Positions 8,734 to 18,168 of a stretch of DNA of 64,000 nt are shown in pieces. Origin of the DNA: Sphingomonas populi (lineage in GTDB: Bacteria; Pseudomonadota; Alphaproteobacteria; Sphingomonadales; Sphingomonadaceae); the NCBI RefSeq assembly GCF_004208535.1, contig NZ_SGIS01000017.1, forward strand, positions 1 through 64,000, read 5' to 3'. The notes beneath the pieces were generated by a model. The model did no database searches and was not told the DNA's origin. It worked only from the letters and a program-made list of their open reading frames with translations. How positions within the stretch are numbered: position 1 is the stretch's first letter; every line of letters begins with the position of its first letter. A program made the translations under genes and the position numbers.

Positions 8734-8813
8734 GGCGAGAGGTTAACGCGCCGTTTACGATTTCGACCATCGCATATTATGGTTAACCGCGTCCTTTTTC
8801 GGGGCGGCGGCGA

Positions 8814-10199
8814 CTACGCCGTCATCTCGTGCGGGGTCGCCTCCAACATGTCGGTGAAGCGGCGGCGCCACCAGAACACGTCCTCCTGTTCGATATTGTC
8901 CATCATCGCCCGCCAGCGCGCGATGCGTTCCTCCAGCGGCATCGCCAGCGCGGTGGCAATCGCGTCCGAAACTTCCTCGGGGCTGTGCGGATTGACGAGG
9001 ATCGCGTCGGTCAGTTGCTCGGCCGCGCCGGCGAAGCGCGACAGGATCAGCACGCCGGGATCGGCCTCGTCCTGCGCGGCGACATATTCCTTGGCGACGA
9101 GGTTCATGCCGTCGCGAAGCGGCGTCACCAAGGCGACGCGTGCCGCCCGGTACATGCCGGCGAGCTGCTCGCGCGGATAGCCCTTGTTGACGTAGCGGAT
9201 CGGCACCCACTCGACGTTGGAGAACTCGCCGTTGATCCGCCCCGACAGCGAATCGAGCGTCGCGCGAATCTCCTGATAGCTCTGCACTTCCCCGCGCGAG
9301 GGCGGCGCGATCTGGAGCAGGAACACCTTGCCCTGCTGCTCCGGGTTGGCCGACAGGAAGCGCTCGTAGCCGAGGAAGCGCTCCTGCAAACCCTTGGAAT
9401 AATCGAGCCGGTCGACGCCGATCATCATCGTGCGGCCGTCCGCGCTCTCGCGCATCCGGGAGAAGCGCTCGCGGGCGGTCTCGCTGGTGGCGCTGGCGCG
9501 GAAATCGGCGGTGTCGATGCCGATCGGATCGGCGATCAGGCGGACGCTGTGGCCGTCATAGGTCATCACGCCGGCATCGTCGATCTCCGCATCGAATTGC
9601 GAGCGCGCATAACCCCGGAAGGCGTCGAGCGAATCTTCGGTCTGGAAGCCGATCACGTCATAGGCGAACAGGGACTCGACCAGTTCGCGGTGGCTTGGCA
9701 GCGACATCAGCAGCCGCGTCGGTGGCCAGGGGATGTGGAGGAAGAAGCCGATCCGGTTCTCGCAGCCGCGCGCGCGCAACTCGCGCCCGAGCGGGATCAG
9801 ATGATAATCGTTGACCCAGACGAGATCGTCCTCCTCGATCAGCGGCACCACCGTCTCGGCGAAGCGCGCGTTGACGCGCTCATAGCCGCCGGCAAAGCCA
9901 CGCTCATATTCGGCGAGGTCGATCCGGTAGTGGAACAGCGGCCACAGGGTCCGGTTGGCGAAACCGTTGTAATATTCGTCGATATCCTGCGCCTCCAGAT
10001 CGATCGTCGCGGTGGCGACGCCCTGATTGCGCTGGAAGTTGATGTTGCCGGTGAAGGTCTCGATCTCTTCGCCCGACCAGCCGAACCAGATGCCGTTGCT
10101 TTCGCGCAAGGCGGCGGACAGCGCGATCGCGAGCCCGCCCTGCGCGCCGCCGCCGCTCGGCGCGGAGACGCGATTGGAAATGATGACGAGCCTGCTCAT
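8814..10199 (-). CDS. otsA: trehalose-6-phosphate synthase
   Basis: OtsA is a GT20 glycosyltransferase joining UDP-glucose (or another NDP-glucose) to glucose 6-phosphate. The 461-residue protein shows the N-terminal loop ISNRVSAPSGGGAQGGLA, WVNDYHLIPLGRELR, FFLHIPWPP, GVDRLDYSKGLQERF and the nucleotide-sugar loop TPLRDGMNLVAKEYVA. Its ATG (10199-10197) overlaps the stop of the upstream GH15 gene (ATGA), so it is the last gene of otsB-GH15-otsA. Trehalose made here would protect against desiccation and osmotic stress. Confidence 0.95.
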   Translation of the reverse strand: MSRLVIISNRVSAPSGGGAQGGLAIALSAALRESNGIWFGWSGEEIETFTGNINFQRNQGVATATIDLEAQDIDEYYNGFANRTLWPLFHYRIDLAEYERGFAGGYERVNARFAETVVPLIEEDDLVWVNDYHLIPLGRELRARGCENRIGFFLHIPWPPTRLLMSLPSHRELVESLFAYDVIGFQTEDSLDAFRGYARSQFDAEIDDAGVMTYDGHSVRLIADPIGIDTADFRASATSETARERFSRMRESADGRTMMIGVDRLDYSKGLQERFLGYERFLSANPEQQGKVFLLQIAPPSRGEVQSYQEIRATLDSLSGRINGEFSNVEWVPIRYVNKGYPREQLAGMYRAARVALVTPLRDGMNLVAKEYVAAQDEADPGVLILSRFAGAAEQLTDAILVNPHSPEEVSDAIATALAMPLEERIARWRAMMDNIEQEDVFWWRRRFTDMLEATPHEMTA

Positions 10200-11992
10200 C
10201 GCACGGAACTCCAGGGTTTACTGAGCAACCCGGCACAATTGATGAGGCCGACCAGCGAATAGGTCTGCGGATAATTGCCCCACAATTCGCCGCTGACCGG
10301 ATCGATATCCTCGGACAGCAGCCCGGCGGCGGTACGGCGCGACACCATCTCCTCGAACAGCGCGCGCGCATCGGCATCGCGGCCGGTCGCGTGGAGCGCC
10401 TCGATCAGCCAGAAGGTGCAGACGTTGAACGCGGTCTTGGGCAGGCCGAAATCGTCCTCGGTGTCATAACGCAGCATGTTCGAGCCGCGCCGCAGCCCGA
10501 CTTCGACCGCTTCGAGCGTGCCGCGGAAGCGTGGATCGTCGGGCGCGAGAAAGCGCAGGTCGAGCAACTGGATCAGGCTGGCGTCGAGATCGTCACCGCC
10601 GAACGTCGCGGAAAGCCGGCGGGTATCCTCGCGCCACGCCGCCGTTTCGATCGTCTCGCGCATGATGTTGGCGCGGTCGCACCAGAAGGCGCGACGCTCT
10701 TCGAGACCGAGCGCCGAGGCGGCGTTGGCAAGCCGGTCGCACGCCGCCCAGCACATCGCCGCCGAATAGGTGTGGACGTCGCTGCGCGTGCGGAATTCCC
10801 ACAGGCCGGCATCGGGCTTGTCGTAGGATTCCCATGCACGCTCGCCGACCGTCTCCAGCGCGCGGAAATCCTCGACGGTGGCAACGCGGAACAGCCGGTG
10901 GTCGAAGAACGCCTGCGCGTTGCACAGAATGATCTGGCCGTAGGCGTCGTGCTGGATCTGCTCATAGGCCTGATTGCCGACGCGCACCGGCCCCATGCCG
11001 CGATAGCCGTTGAGGCCTGGCGCGACGCGTTCCTCCAGCGTCGCCTCGCCGCCGACGCCGTAGAGCGGCTGGATATGCCCGCCGCGCGCGCTATCGACGA
11101 TGTTGCGCAGATATTCGAGATACCCCTCCAGCACGTCAAGCGCGCCGAGCCGGTTGAGCGCCTGCACCGTGTAATAGGCGTCGCGAATCCAGCAGTAGCG
11201 ATAATCCCAGTTGCGTTCGCTGTTGGAATGCTCGGGGATCGAGGTGGTGAGCGCCGCGACGATCGCGCCGGTCTCCTCGTGCTGGCACAGTTTGAGCGTG
11301 ATCGCCGAGCGGATCACCGCCTCCTGCCATTCGAGCGGCGTGGCGAGACCGCGCACCCATTGCCGCCACTCGGCGACGGTGCGTTCGAGCATCATCTCGA
11401 TCGTGGCGGGCAGTTCGCCGCTGAAGCTCTCGTCTGGGCCGAGGAAGAAATAGAGCGGGCGCTCGATGCGGAACAGCCGCTCTTCCTGAATCCAGCCGAC
11501 TGGCGCGTTGGTGCTGAGCCGCAGCGTCATCGCGGTGTTGAGGTAGCGGATGTGGTTGGAGCCTTGCGTCCGCTCGGGGTCCGCGCTGCCCCAGTCCTTC
11601 GCGGGGCGCAGCCGCACGCGCACGCGCGGGCTGCCCGCGACCGGGCGGACGATCCGCACGAACGCGACCGGACGATAGGTGCGCCCCTCGCGGACGTAGC
11701 GCGGGGAGAAATCGGTGACTTCGATCGCGTTGCCGGCGTTATCCTCGTGCCGGGTGACGAGGATCGGCGTGTTGCGCATGTACTGCTGCGTCGTCTTGGT
11801 GCCGTTTTCGAGATCGATTTCCCAAAAGCCGCGCGCGCCCTCCCCGCCCCTCGGTGCGTCGTCGAGCAGCGAGCAGAACACCGGATCGCCATCGACGCGC
11901 GGCACGCACCCCCAGGAGAAGCGCCCGGCGCGATCGACCAGAGCGGACACCTGGCAATTGCCGATCGGCCAGAGATCGAGCGTCGCGGTCAT
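10196..11992 (-). CDS. GH15 glucoamylase/trehalase-family hydrolase
   Basis: A 598-residue glycoside hydrolase family 15 protein. The first ~150 residues (DLWPIGNCQVSALVDRAGRF and following) form the trehalase-like N-terminal domain. The (alpha/alpha) barrel has the conserved NWDYRYCWIRDAYYTV and, near the end, SEDIDPVSGELWGNYPQTYS, where the catalytic acids of the family lie. Members include bacterial alpha,alpha-trehalases and glucoamylases; placement between otsB and otsA favours trehalose or a related glucan as substrate, but this is inference. ATG 11992 is chosen over GTG 12013 because AGGAGA precedes it. Both ends overlap neighbours by 4 nt. Confidence 0.88.
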   Translation of the reverse strand: MTATLDLWPIGNCQVSALVDRAGRFSWGCVPRVDGDPVFCSLLDDAPRGGEGARGFWEIDLENGTKTTQQYMRNTPILVTRHEDNAGNAIEVTDFSPRYVREGRTYRPVAFVRIVRPVAGSPRVRVRLRPAKDWGSADPERTQGSNHIRYLNTAMTLRLSTNAPVGWIQEERLFRIERPLYFFLGPDESFSGELPATIEMMLERTVAEWRQWVRGLATPLEWQEAVIRSAITLKLCQHEETGAIVAALTTSIPEHSNSERNWDYRYCWIRDAYYTVQALNRLGALDVLEGYLEYLRNIVDSARGGHIQPLYGVGGEATLEERVAPGLNGYRGMGPVRVGNQAYEQIQHDAYGQIILCNAQAFFDHRLFRVATVEDFRALETVGERAWESYDKPDAGLWEFRTRSDVHTYSAAMCWAACDRLANAASALGLEERRAFWCDRANIMRETIETAAWREDTRRLSATFGGDDLDASLIQLLDLRFLAPDDPRFRGTLEAVEVGLRRGSNMLRYDTEDDFGLPKTAFNVCTFWLIEALHATGRDADARALFEEMVSRRTAAGLLSEDIDPVSGELWGNYPQTYSLVGLINCAGLLSKPWSSVR

Positions 11993-12744
11993 GCAATTTT
12001 CTCCTGTAGCCACGCCCGCACGGCGGCGGGATCGGGCAAACCATAATCGGCCGCGCTCGCGCGCGCATCCCCGACGAGGATGGCGTGGCCACCCGCGTCA
12101 CGCGCCGCGACGAAGGCGGGTTCGTCGGTAAGATCGTCACCGATGAAGATCGGCGTGGTGCCGGCCATGTCGGGTCGCTGCATCAGCCGCGCGACCGCGA
12201 CGCCCTTGTCGCTGCCGGGTACGCGCAGTTCGACCATCATCTTGCCGTGCTGGATCGCGAGATCGTGCCGCGCGGCCAGCGTCTCGGCGAGGCGGAGCGC
12301 CTCCGCTTCGAACGCGGGCACGAGCCGGTAGTGGAGCGCCACGCCGAAGCTCTTCTCCTCGACGATCACGCCGTCCTGCCCGGCGGCGGCGGCGTGCATC
12401 GCCGTGGCGACGTGGGTCAGGCCGTCGGGCCGCTCCGGTTGCGCGACAATCCCGTGCCAGCGATGTTCGCAGCCGTGGCTGCCCGACACCGCCAGCGTAT
12501 GCGCGACCGGGCCGAGCAACGCGTCGATCTGCGCGATCGAGCGCCCGCTGACGACCGCGACGCGGCCATCCAGACGGCGCGCGAGGGCGGCGAGCAGATC
12601 GGTCAGGTCCGTATCGACCGCGACACTATCGGGGCGATCGGCGAGATCGACCAGAGTACCGTCGAAATCGAGGAAAAGGCTGGCGGACTCGAGCAGAGTC
12701 GGCGGCGGCGCGGGCAAGGTCACTGCGTCCGTGGCGGCGGACAT
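11989..12744 (-). CDS. otsB: trehalose-6-phosphate phosphatase
   Basis: OtsB dephosphorylates trehalose 6-phosphate. The 251-residue HAD-superfamily enzyme has motif [13 protein letters not shown] (nucleophile Asp and general acid Asp), motif II VVSGRS, and the late [10 protein letters not shown] motif that binds magnesium. ATG 12744 has AAGGAGA just upstream; an ATG eight codons further would include the ribosome binding site. It is the first gene of a three-gene operon whose second and third members also overlap by ATGA. Confidence 0.94.
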   Translation of the reverse strand: MSAATDAVTLPAPPPTLLESASLFLDFDGTLVDLADRPDSVAVDTDLTDLLAALARRLDGRVAVVSGRSIAQIDALLGPVAHTLAVSGSHGCEHRWHGIVAQPERPDGLTHVATAMHAAAAGQDGVIVEEKSFGVALHYRLVPAFEAEALRLAETLAARHDLAIQHGKMMVELRVPGSDKGVAVARLMQRPDMAGTTPIFIGDDLTDEPAFVAARDAGGHAILVGDARASAADYGLPDPAAVRAWLQEKIA

Positions 12745-12822
12745 TCGGTTCTCCTTCAGGATCGGCACGAAGCACCTGTTAGCATGTCGTTACGCTGCGA
12801 ACACGAGGCGCTCTACCGGCTG

Positions 12823-12848
12823 GACGTGTGAAACGGGCAAAGGGTTCC
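12823..12848 (-). promoter_or_regulatory. candidate EcfG-type (general stress) promoter of the trehalose operon
   Basis: On the minus strand GGAAC (12848-12844), 17 nt, then CGTC (12826-12823) lies 78 nt before otsB. The alphaproteobacterial general stress sigma factor EcfG recognises GGAAC with CGTT at 16-17 nt; here the -10 element matches three of four bases. Control by EcfG is inference from this match and from the stress role of trehalose. Confidence 0.4.
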
Positions 12849-12949
12849 CCCGGCACGACACAAAGCCATCGTCCGCCGCGCCCGCTGGTGTCGGCGGAAG
12901 GCTTGTCCTATGCCGGTGTGATATCCAATCGTCCACGCAGAGCAACGTC

Positions 12950-14869
12950 ATGGCGCTAGTCAAGAAATCGACCCTGAGCGCACGCGGCGTAGCGGCGCAT
13001 GGCCCCGTCGAACCGGCGCCCGACGCCCCGCCAACCGCGCGCAAGCCCGCCAAGCGCGCACGGCCGGCGGGCAGCGCGGTCGAGCGGATCGACCAGGCCA
13101 CTCAGGAACTCGCCAGCGGGATCGGCGAAGCCTCGGCGGCGGCGGCGGAACTGCAACGTGCGATGGACCAGATCGCGAGCGGTGCCGAGGAAGCCGCTGG
13201 CGCCGCGCAGGAATCGCTCGGGCTGATCGGTGCGCTCGGCGAAAACTTCCGCGACGCGCGCGAGCGCGCCGAGGCGTCGCGGCGCCAGACCGAAGCCGTG
13301 CAGACCGCGTTCGTCGAGGTCGGCGCGCAGATCGACGGATCGGTGATCGCGATCGAGCGCAACGCTGAGCGCCAGCTTGCCACGGTGGAGATCATCGCGG
13401 CGCTCGAAGACGCGGCGACGCGGATCGACGGGATCGGCGGCGCGATCACCGAGATTTCCGACCAGACCAGCCTGCTCGCGCTCAACGCCACGATCGAGGC
13501 GGCGCGCGCGGGCGATGACGGCCAGGGTTTCGCGGTGGTTGCCGACGAGGTGCGTGCGCTCGCCGAAGCCTCCGAGACCAGCGCCGGCGAGATGCAGACG
13601 CTCGCCGGCACGGTGACGCGGGCGGTGCAGGACATCGCGGCGAGCGTGCGGTCTGGCGCGGCGCTCGCCGTCAGCGAGGCCGAGACCGGACGGCAGGTGG
13701 TCGCGCAACTCGACGCAGCGCGCGGTGATCTCGCCACGCTCGGCGAGGGCGTGCGCGAGATGGTCGATGCCTCGATCGAAGCCGACAGCGCGCTGCGCGA
13801 GGCTGAGCGCGGCTCCGAACAGGTCGCCAGCGCGGCCGAGCAACAATCGGCCGCGGCATCGCAGGCGCAACAGGCGCTCGAACAGCAAAGCGCCGCGCTG
13901 GAGGAAAGCCAGCAGACCGCCGAGCAACTGGGCGCGCTCACGCAGGATCTGCGCGCGGACGCCACCGATGCGCTCGCGATCGAGCAGGTCGCGACCGCCG
14001 CCGAGCAATTGTCGGCGACGGTGCAGGAGCTTTCGGGCGCATCGGGGGAAATTCTGATCGCGATCGAGCAGATCGGACGCGGTGCGCAGGCGCAAGCGGC
14101 GGCAACGCTCCAGTCGAGCACGGCGATGGCACAGATCGAGAAGACCGCCGATCTCGCCCGGACGCGCGCGCATACTGCGGTCGAGCGGATCGTCGCGGTC
14201 TCGGCGTCGGTGACGGACGGCCGGGCGGTGGTCGAGCGGCTGACCGACGGCGTTGCGGCATCGGTCGCCGAGGTGCGCGCGGTGCTCGATCTGCTCGGCG
14301 CGCTCGGCGGGACGGCGCGGCAGATCGAGAAGATCACCGATGGCCTGGCGCTCGTCTCGGTGCAGACCAGCATGCTGGCGGTGAGCGGCGCGGTCGAAGC
14401 GACGCGCGCGGGCGACGCCGGCCGCGGCTTCGCCAATGTCTCGGGCGACATCCGCAAATTGTCCCGCGAGTCGGCGGCCGCCGCCGATCGCGCCAAGGAT
14501 GTCGTGCGCGGTATTCAGGATCAGGTCGGCGCGGTGCGGCGCGATCTCGATCAGGTCGTCGCCACCGCCGAGATCGAGATGGGGCGCAGCCGCGTCGTGA
14601 TCGAGCGCACGCGCGCGATCGCCGCCGACCTTGATGCGGCGCGCGAGGCCAATGCGGCGATCCTGACCGGCGCCGAGGCGATCCTGCTGTCGGTGCGCGA
14701 GGTGCGCAGCGGCGGGGAGCAGATCGCGCAGGCCGCCGAGTTGTCCGCCGGCGCGAGCCGCGAGGCGGGCGCGGCGGCGCGCCAGCAATCGCAGGGCGCC
14801 GAGATGCTGGCGGCGGCGATCGAGGAGATCGCCTCCCTCGCCGCCGCGCTGGTCGACACGGCCGCATAG
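12950..14869 (+). CDS. soluble methyl-accepting chemotaxis protein with two signalling modules
   Basis: A 639-residue receptor with no membrane segment and no recognisable sensor domain. It is nearly all helix. A canonical MCP tip lies at about residues 168-205 ([20 protein letters not shown], then [18 protein letters not shown]). A second, degenerate copy lies at about 460-508 ([20 protein letters not shown], then [16 protein letters not shown]), in which the LALNAAIEA core is altered to LAVSGAVEA. The segments around each tip are heptad-like, so the protein could form two hairpins in series. ATG 12950 gives [13 protein letters not shown]; an open frame upstream reads through the divergent promoter region. 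It starts the chemosensory operon. Confidence 0.85.
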   Translation: MALVKKSTLSARGVAAHGPVEPAPDAPPTARKPAKRARPAGSAVERIDQATQELASGIGEASAAAAELQRAMDQIASGAEEAAGAAQESLGLIGALGENFRDARERAEASRRQTEAVQTAFVEVGAQIDGSVIAIERNAERQLATVEIIAALEDAATRIDGIGGAITEISDQTSLLALNATIEAARAGDDGQGFAVVADEVRALAEASETSAGEMQTLAGTVTRAVQDIAASVRSGAALAVSEAETGRQVVAQLDAARGDLATLGEGVREMVDASIEADSALREAERGSEQVASAAEQQSAAASQAQQALEQQSAALEESQQTAEQLGALTQDLRADATDALAIEQVATAAEQLSATVQELSGASGEILIAIEQIGRGAQAQAAATLQSSTAMAQIEKTADLARTRAHTAVERIVAVSASVTDGRAVVERLTDGVAASVAEVRAVLDLLGALGGTARQIEKITDGLALVSVQTSMLAVSGAVEATRAGDAGRGFANVSGDIRKLSRESAAAADRAKDVVRGIQDQVGAVRRDLDQVVATAEIEMGRSRVVIERTRAIAADLDAAREANAAILTGAEAILLSVREVRSGGEQIAQAAELSAGASREAGAAARQQSQGAEMLAAAIEEIASLAAALVDTAA

Positions 14870-14873
14870 GCGG

Positions 14874-16247
14874 ATGGCGGGCGAGCCAAGCCTGACGTTC
14901 CGGGTCGACGGCGCACGTTTCGCAATTCCGGCGGCGAGCGTGCGCGAGGTGGCGCGCGTGCCGCGCCTGACGCGCGTGCCGCATGCGCCGGCAAGCCTGA
15001 TCGGGATCGGCAATTTCCGGGGCGCGGTGCTGCCGGTGCTGTCGTTCGCGACATTGCTGGCGCGGCCGCGCGGCGATGAGGCGCGGATTCTGCTGGTCGA
15101 GGACGGCGATCCCGTCGGCATCGCGGTCGATTCGGTCGAGGGAATCGCGGGCGAGGCCGATGTGGCGGCCGAGCCGGTGGCACTGGCGCCGCTGATTGCG
15201 GCCAGCTTTGCGCGTGCCGCCGGGCGGCGCGGCGCGCGCGGGGGTCTCGCGGCGGCACAAGTGACGGAACGGCGCGACCAGATCCCGCTGCTCGTCTTCG
15301 CGGTCGGCGGGCAGGAGTTCGCGCTGCCGCTCGGCGCGGTCGAGGAGGTGCTGCGGCTGCCGCGCGATGTGACATTGCTGCCGCAAGCGGAGGCGGCGGT
15401 GGTCGGCAGCATCGCGCTGCGTGACACTGTGCTGCCGCTGCTCTCGCTTGCCACATTGCTTGCATTGCCGGGCGCGGCAGCGGGCGCGCGCGCGCCGGTG
15501 ATCGTCGTGCGGATCGGCGCGCACCGCTTCGGCCTCGTCGTCGATGCGATGCGCGCCGTCGAACGCGTGCCCGAAAGCGGCGTGGATGCGGTGCCTGCCG
15601 TATTCAACCGGGGCGGCGCTGAAGCGCGTATTCAGGCGATCTGCCGGCTCGACGGCGGGCGACGGCTGGTCTCGGTGCTCGCCGTGGACCATCTGCTGAG
15701 CGACGCGCTGACGGCCCGCTTGCTGCAATCGAGCGAGGAAAAGCCGGTGGTGGCGAACGCGCGGGACGAGCCGGCCGAACAGTTCCTGCTGTTCCGCGTC
15801 GGCGACGGCGAGTTCGGCCTGCCCGTCGCCGCGATCGAAGACGTGGTGCAGGTGCCCGAGACGTTGACCCGGCTCCCCAAGGCGCCGGCGTTCGTGCAGG
15901 GCGTGATGAACCTGCGCGGCGCGGTGGTGCCGGTGGTCGATCAGGTACGACGGTTCAGCGGTGTCGCGGCGCGGGGCGCCAAGCGCCGCGTCATCGTCGT
16001 CCGGCTCGGCGCGATGCGGGTCGGCTTCACCGTCGATGCCGCGCCCGAGGTGCTGCGTGTGCCGGTATCCGCATTGCGCAACGCGCCCGAACTCGGCGGC
16101 GCGGAGACGCGGGTGTTCGAGCGAGTCGCCAATTTCGCCGACGACCAGCGAATCGTGCTGATCGTCTCGCCGCGCGAACTGCTCGACCGCACCGAGCAGG
16201 ACATGCTCGCGGCATTCGGGCCGGAAGGCGCGGTCGTACAGCCGTGA
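14874..16247 (+). CDS. cheW: CheW-type coupling protein with three CheW domains
   Basis: A 457-residue scaffold protein linking receptors to CheA. Three CheW domains are visible: about residues 4-130 (LTFRVDGARFAIPAASVREV, GIGNFRGAVLPVL), 140-290 (LLVFAVGGQEFALPLGAVEE, GSIALRDTVLPLL) and 300-450 (FLLFRVGDGEFGLPVAAIED, GVMNLRGAVVPVVD). The third copy is closest to the standard CheW sequence; the second has lost the usual N-x-R-G turn (IALRD). Single-domain CheW is about 160 residues, so this is a triple fusion. It starts 4 nt after the receptor gene and overlaps cheB (GTGA). Confidence 0.88.
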   Translation: MAGEPSLTFRVDGARFAIPAASVREVARVPRLTRVPHAPASLIGIGNFRGAVLPVLSFATLLARPRGDEARILLVEDGDPVGIAVDSVEGIAGEADVAAEPVALAPLIAASFARAAGRRGARGGLAAAQVTERRDQIPLLVFAVGGQEFALPLGAVEEVLRLPRDVTLLPQAEAAVVGSIALRDTVLPLLSLATLLALPGAAAGARAPVIVVRIGAHRFGLVVDAMRAVERVPESGVDAVPAVFNRGGAEARIQAICRLDGGRRLVSVLAVDHLLSDALTARLLQSSEEKPVVANARDEPAEQFLLFRVGDGEFGLPVAAIEDVVQVPETLTRLPKAPAFVQGVMNLRGAVVPVVDQVRRFSGVAARGAKRRVIVVRLGAMRVGFTVDAAPEVLRVPVSALRNAPELGGAETRVFERVANFADDQRIVLIVSPRELLDRTEQDMLAAFGPEGAVVQP

Positions 16248-17338
16248 CGAGATTGCTGATCGTCGATGATTCGCCGCTGATGCGGCGGCTGCTGGGTGAC
16301 ATCTTCGCAGGCGCGGGCGATTTCGAGGTCGCGGTCGCGCGTTCGGGGGCCGAGGCGCTGGCGCTGCTGAGCGACTTCGCGCCCGACGTCATCACGCTCG
16401 ACATCCACATGCCCGAGATGGACGGACTCGCCTGTCTCGACCAAATCATGCTGCTGCGCCCTTGCCCGGTGGTGATGGTCTCCGCGCTCACCGCCGAGGG
16501 CGCCGACGAGACGCTGGAGGCGATGGCGCTGGGTGCAGTCGATTTCATCGCCAAGCCGCGCGGCGCGATTTCGCTTGAGATCGATGCGCTCGCCCCGCTG
16601 TTGATCGACAAGGTTCGCGCCGCCGCCACCGCGCGCATCTCGCGCGCGACGCGGCTGACCGAGCGCGTGCGGGCGCGGACCGGCGCCGTCGCCTCGCCCC
16701 CGCCCAAGCCTACGCCGCGCCCCCGCACCGCCAGCGTCGGCGCACCAAACCGCGCCGACCCGCCGGCCGGGCTGGTGCTGGTCGGCTGCTCGACGGGCGG
16801 ACCACCCGCGCTCGACGCGTTGCTCGGCGCACTCGCGGCGGATTTCCCCTGGCCGATCGTGATCGCGCAGCACATGCCGGCGAGCTTCACCGGCGCGCTG
16901 GCGCGGCGGCTCGACCGGCTCTGCGCGCTCGACGTGGTCGAGGTATCGGCAGCGGTGCCGCTCGAACCGGGGCGAGCCTATATCGGGCGCGGCGATGCCG
17001 ATGTGATCGTCTCGCGCCGCGCCGGCGCGCTCGTGGCGATGTCCGCGCCGAGCGATCCGGCGCGGCTGTGGCACCCGAGCGTCGATCGACTCGTCGAAAG
17101 CGCCGCCGCCTTGCTCGCCCCCGAACGCCTCGTTGGGGTGTTGATGACCGGCATGGGCAATGATGGGGCGAAGGCGATGGCCGACCTGTACCGCGGCGGT
17201 GGCCACACCATCGCCGAAAGCGCCGATACGGCGATCGTCTGGGGCATGCCCGGCGCGCTGGTCGCGGCGGGTGGCGCGAGCGAGACGCTCCCGCTCGATC
17301 GCATCGCGCCCGCGCTGGCCGGCCTGTTCGCGACATGA
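16244..17338 (+). CDS. cheB: chemotaxis protein-glutamate methylesterase
   Basis: CheB removes methyl groups from receptor glutamates when phosphorylated by CheA. The 364-residue protein has a receiver domain (LLIVDDSPLMRRLL, phospho-acceptor Asp in VITLDIHMPEMDG, lysine in FIAKPR), a proline-rich linker, and a methylesterase domain with the triad Ser183 (GCSTGGP), His210 (AQHMPASF) and Asp307 (GMGNDGAK). The GTG start overlaps the cheW stop, and its stop overlaps the cheR start (ATGA). Confidence 0.94.
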   Translation: MTRLLIVDDSPLMRRLLGDIFAGAGDFEVAVARSGAEALALLSDFAPDVITLDIHMPEMDGLACLDQIMLLRPCPVVMVSALTAEGADETLEAMALGAVDFIAKPRGAISLEIDALAPLLIDKVRAAATARISRATRLTERVRARTGAVASPPPKPTPRPRTASVGAPNRADPPAGLVLVGCSTGGPPALDALLGALAADFPWPIVIAQHMPASFTGALARRLDRLCALDVVEVSAAVPLEPGRAYIGRGDADVIVSRRAGALVAMSAPSDPARLWHPSVDRLVESAAALLAPERLVGVLMTGMGNDGAKAMADLYRGGGHTIAESADTAIVWGMPGALVAAGGASETLPLDRIAPALAGLFAT

Positions 17339-18168
17339 TCGAATCGCCGGCCCGTCTCGCCGACGACGACCTCGTCCGCACCAGTGCGCTGATCTACCGC
17401 TGGACCGGCATGACCTTCGGTGAAAGCAAGCGCTATTATATCGAGCGCCGTATCGCCGACCGGATGAAGCGCACCGGACACGACACGTCGCGCGCGTACC
17501 TCGCCTTCGCCGCCGTCGATGTTGGCGAACGCGAAGCGCTCATCAACGCCTTCACCATCAACGAAACCTATTTCTACCGCGAGGAGCATCAGTTCGCGGC
17601 GCTCGCCGGGCAAATCCTGCCGGCGTTGATCGCGGATCGGCGACCGGGCGACCGCATCCGCATCTGGTCGATGCCCTGCTCGACCGGCGAGGAAGCCTAT
17701 TCGATCGCGATCTGGCTGCTGGAAAACTGGCGGCTGGTCGATGCCTATAATATCGAGATCGTCGGATCGGACATCGACACCCATGCGCTCGCGCTGGCGC
17801 GGGAGGGACGGTATTCGGCGCGCGCGCTGGCGCGGCTGCCGGCACCGCTGATCGCCGGCTATTTCGAACCCGAGCATCGCCAAACCCGTCGCATCATCGC
17901 CGATTTGCGCGAGTCGGTGCAGTTCACCGTCGCCAACCTCGTCGATCGCGCGACGTTGGTCGATCAGGGCCTGTTCGACGTGATCCTGTGCCGCAACCTG
18001 CTGATCTATTTCGACGATGCCGCGCGTACCCTCGCGGCGGACAATCTGTTCGAGCGGCTCGCTCCCGGCGGCTATCTCGCGCTGGGGCACAGCGAATCGA
18101 TGGCGCGCATCTCGGACAGGTTCACGATGGTTCGCCTTGACGACGCGATCGTCTATCGTCGCGCGTGA
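17335..18168 (+). CDS. cheR: chemotaxis protein methyltransferase
   Basis: CheR methylates receptor glutamates with S-adenosylmethionine. The 277-residue protein has the N-terminal all-helical domain (residues 1-75, including GMTFGESKRYYIERRIADRM), the loop INETYFYRE, the SAM-binding segment RIWSMPCSTGEEAYSIA and VILCRNLLIYFD, and the end LGHSESM. Length and motifs match the family. ATG 17335 overlaps the cheB stop and its stop overlaps the cheA start (TGATG). Confidence 0.94.
   Translation: MIESPARLADDDLVRTSALIYRWTGMTFGESKRYYIERRIADRMKRTGHDTSRAYLAFAAVDVGEREALINAFTINETYFYREEHQFAALAGQILPALIADRRPGDRIRIWSMPCSTGEEAYSIAIWLLENWRLVDAYNIEIVGSDIDTHALALAREGRYSARALARLPAPLIAGYFEPEHRQTRRIIADLRESVQFTVANLVDRATLVDQGLFDVILCRNLLIYFDDAARTLAADNLFERLAPGGYLALGHSESMARISDRFTMVRLDDAIVYRRA

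Noticed and set aside
10391..12046. Plus-strand frame of 551 codons over the GH15 gene
   Set aside because: Mirror of a gene with clear GH15 motifs; no domain seen in the plus product.
12956..15607. Very long minus-strand open frame (883 codons) across the receptor and cheW genes
   Set aside because: It is the complement of two well-supported genes in GC-rich DNA, is Arg/His/Gly-rich and has no recognisable domain.
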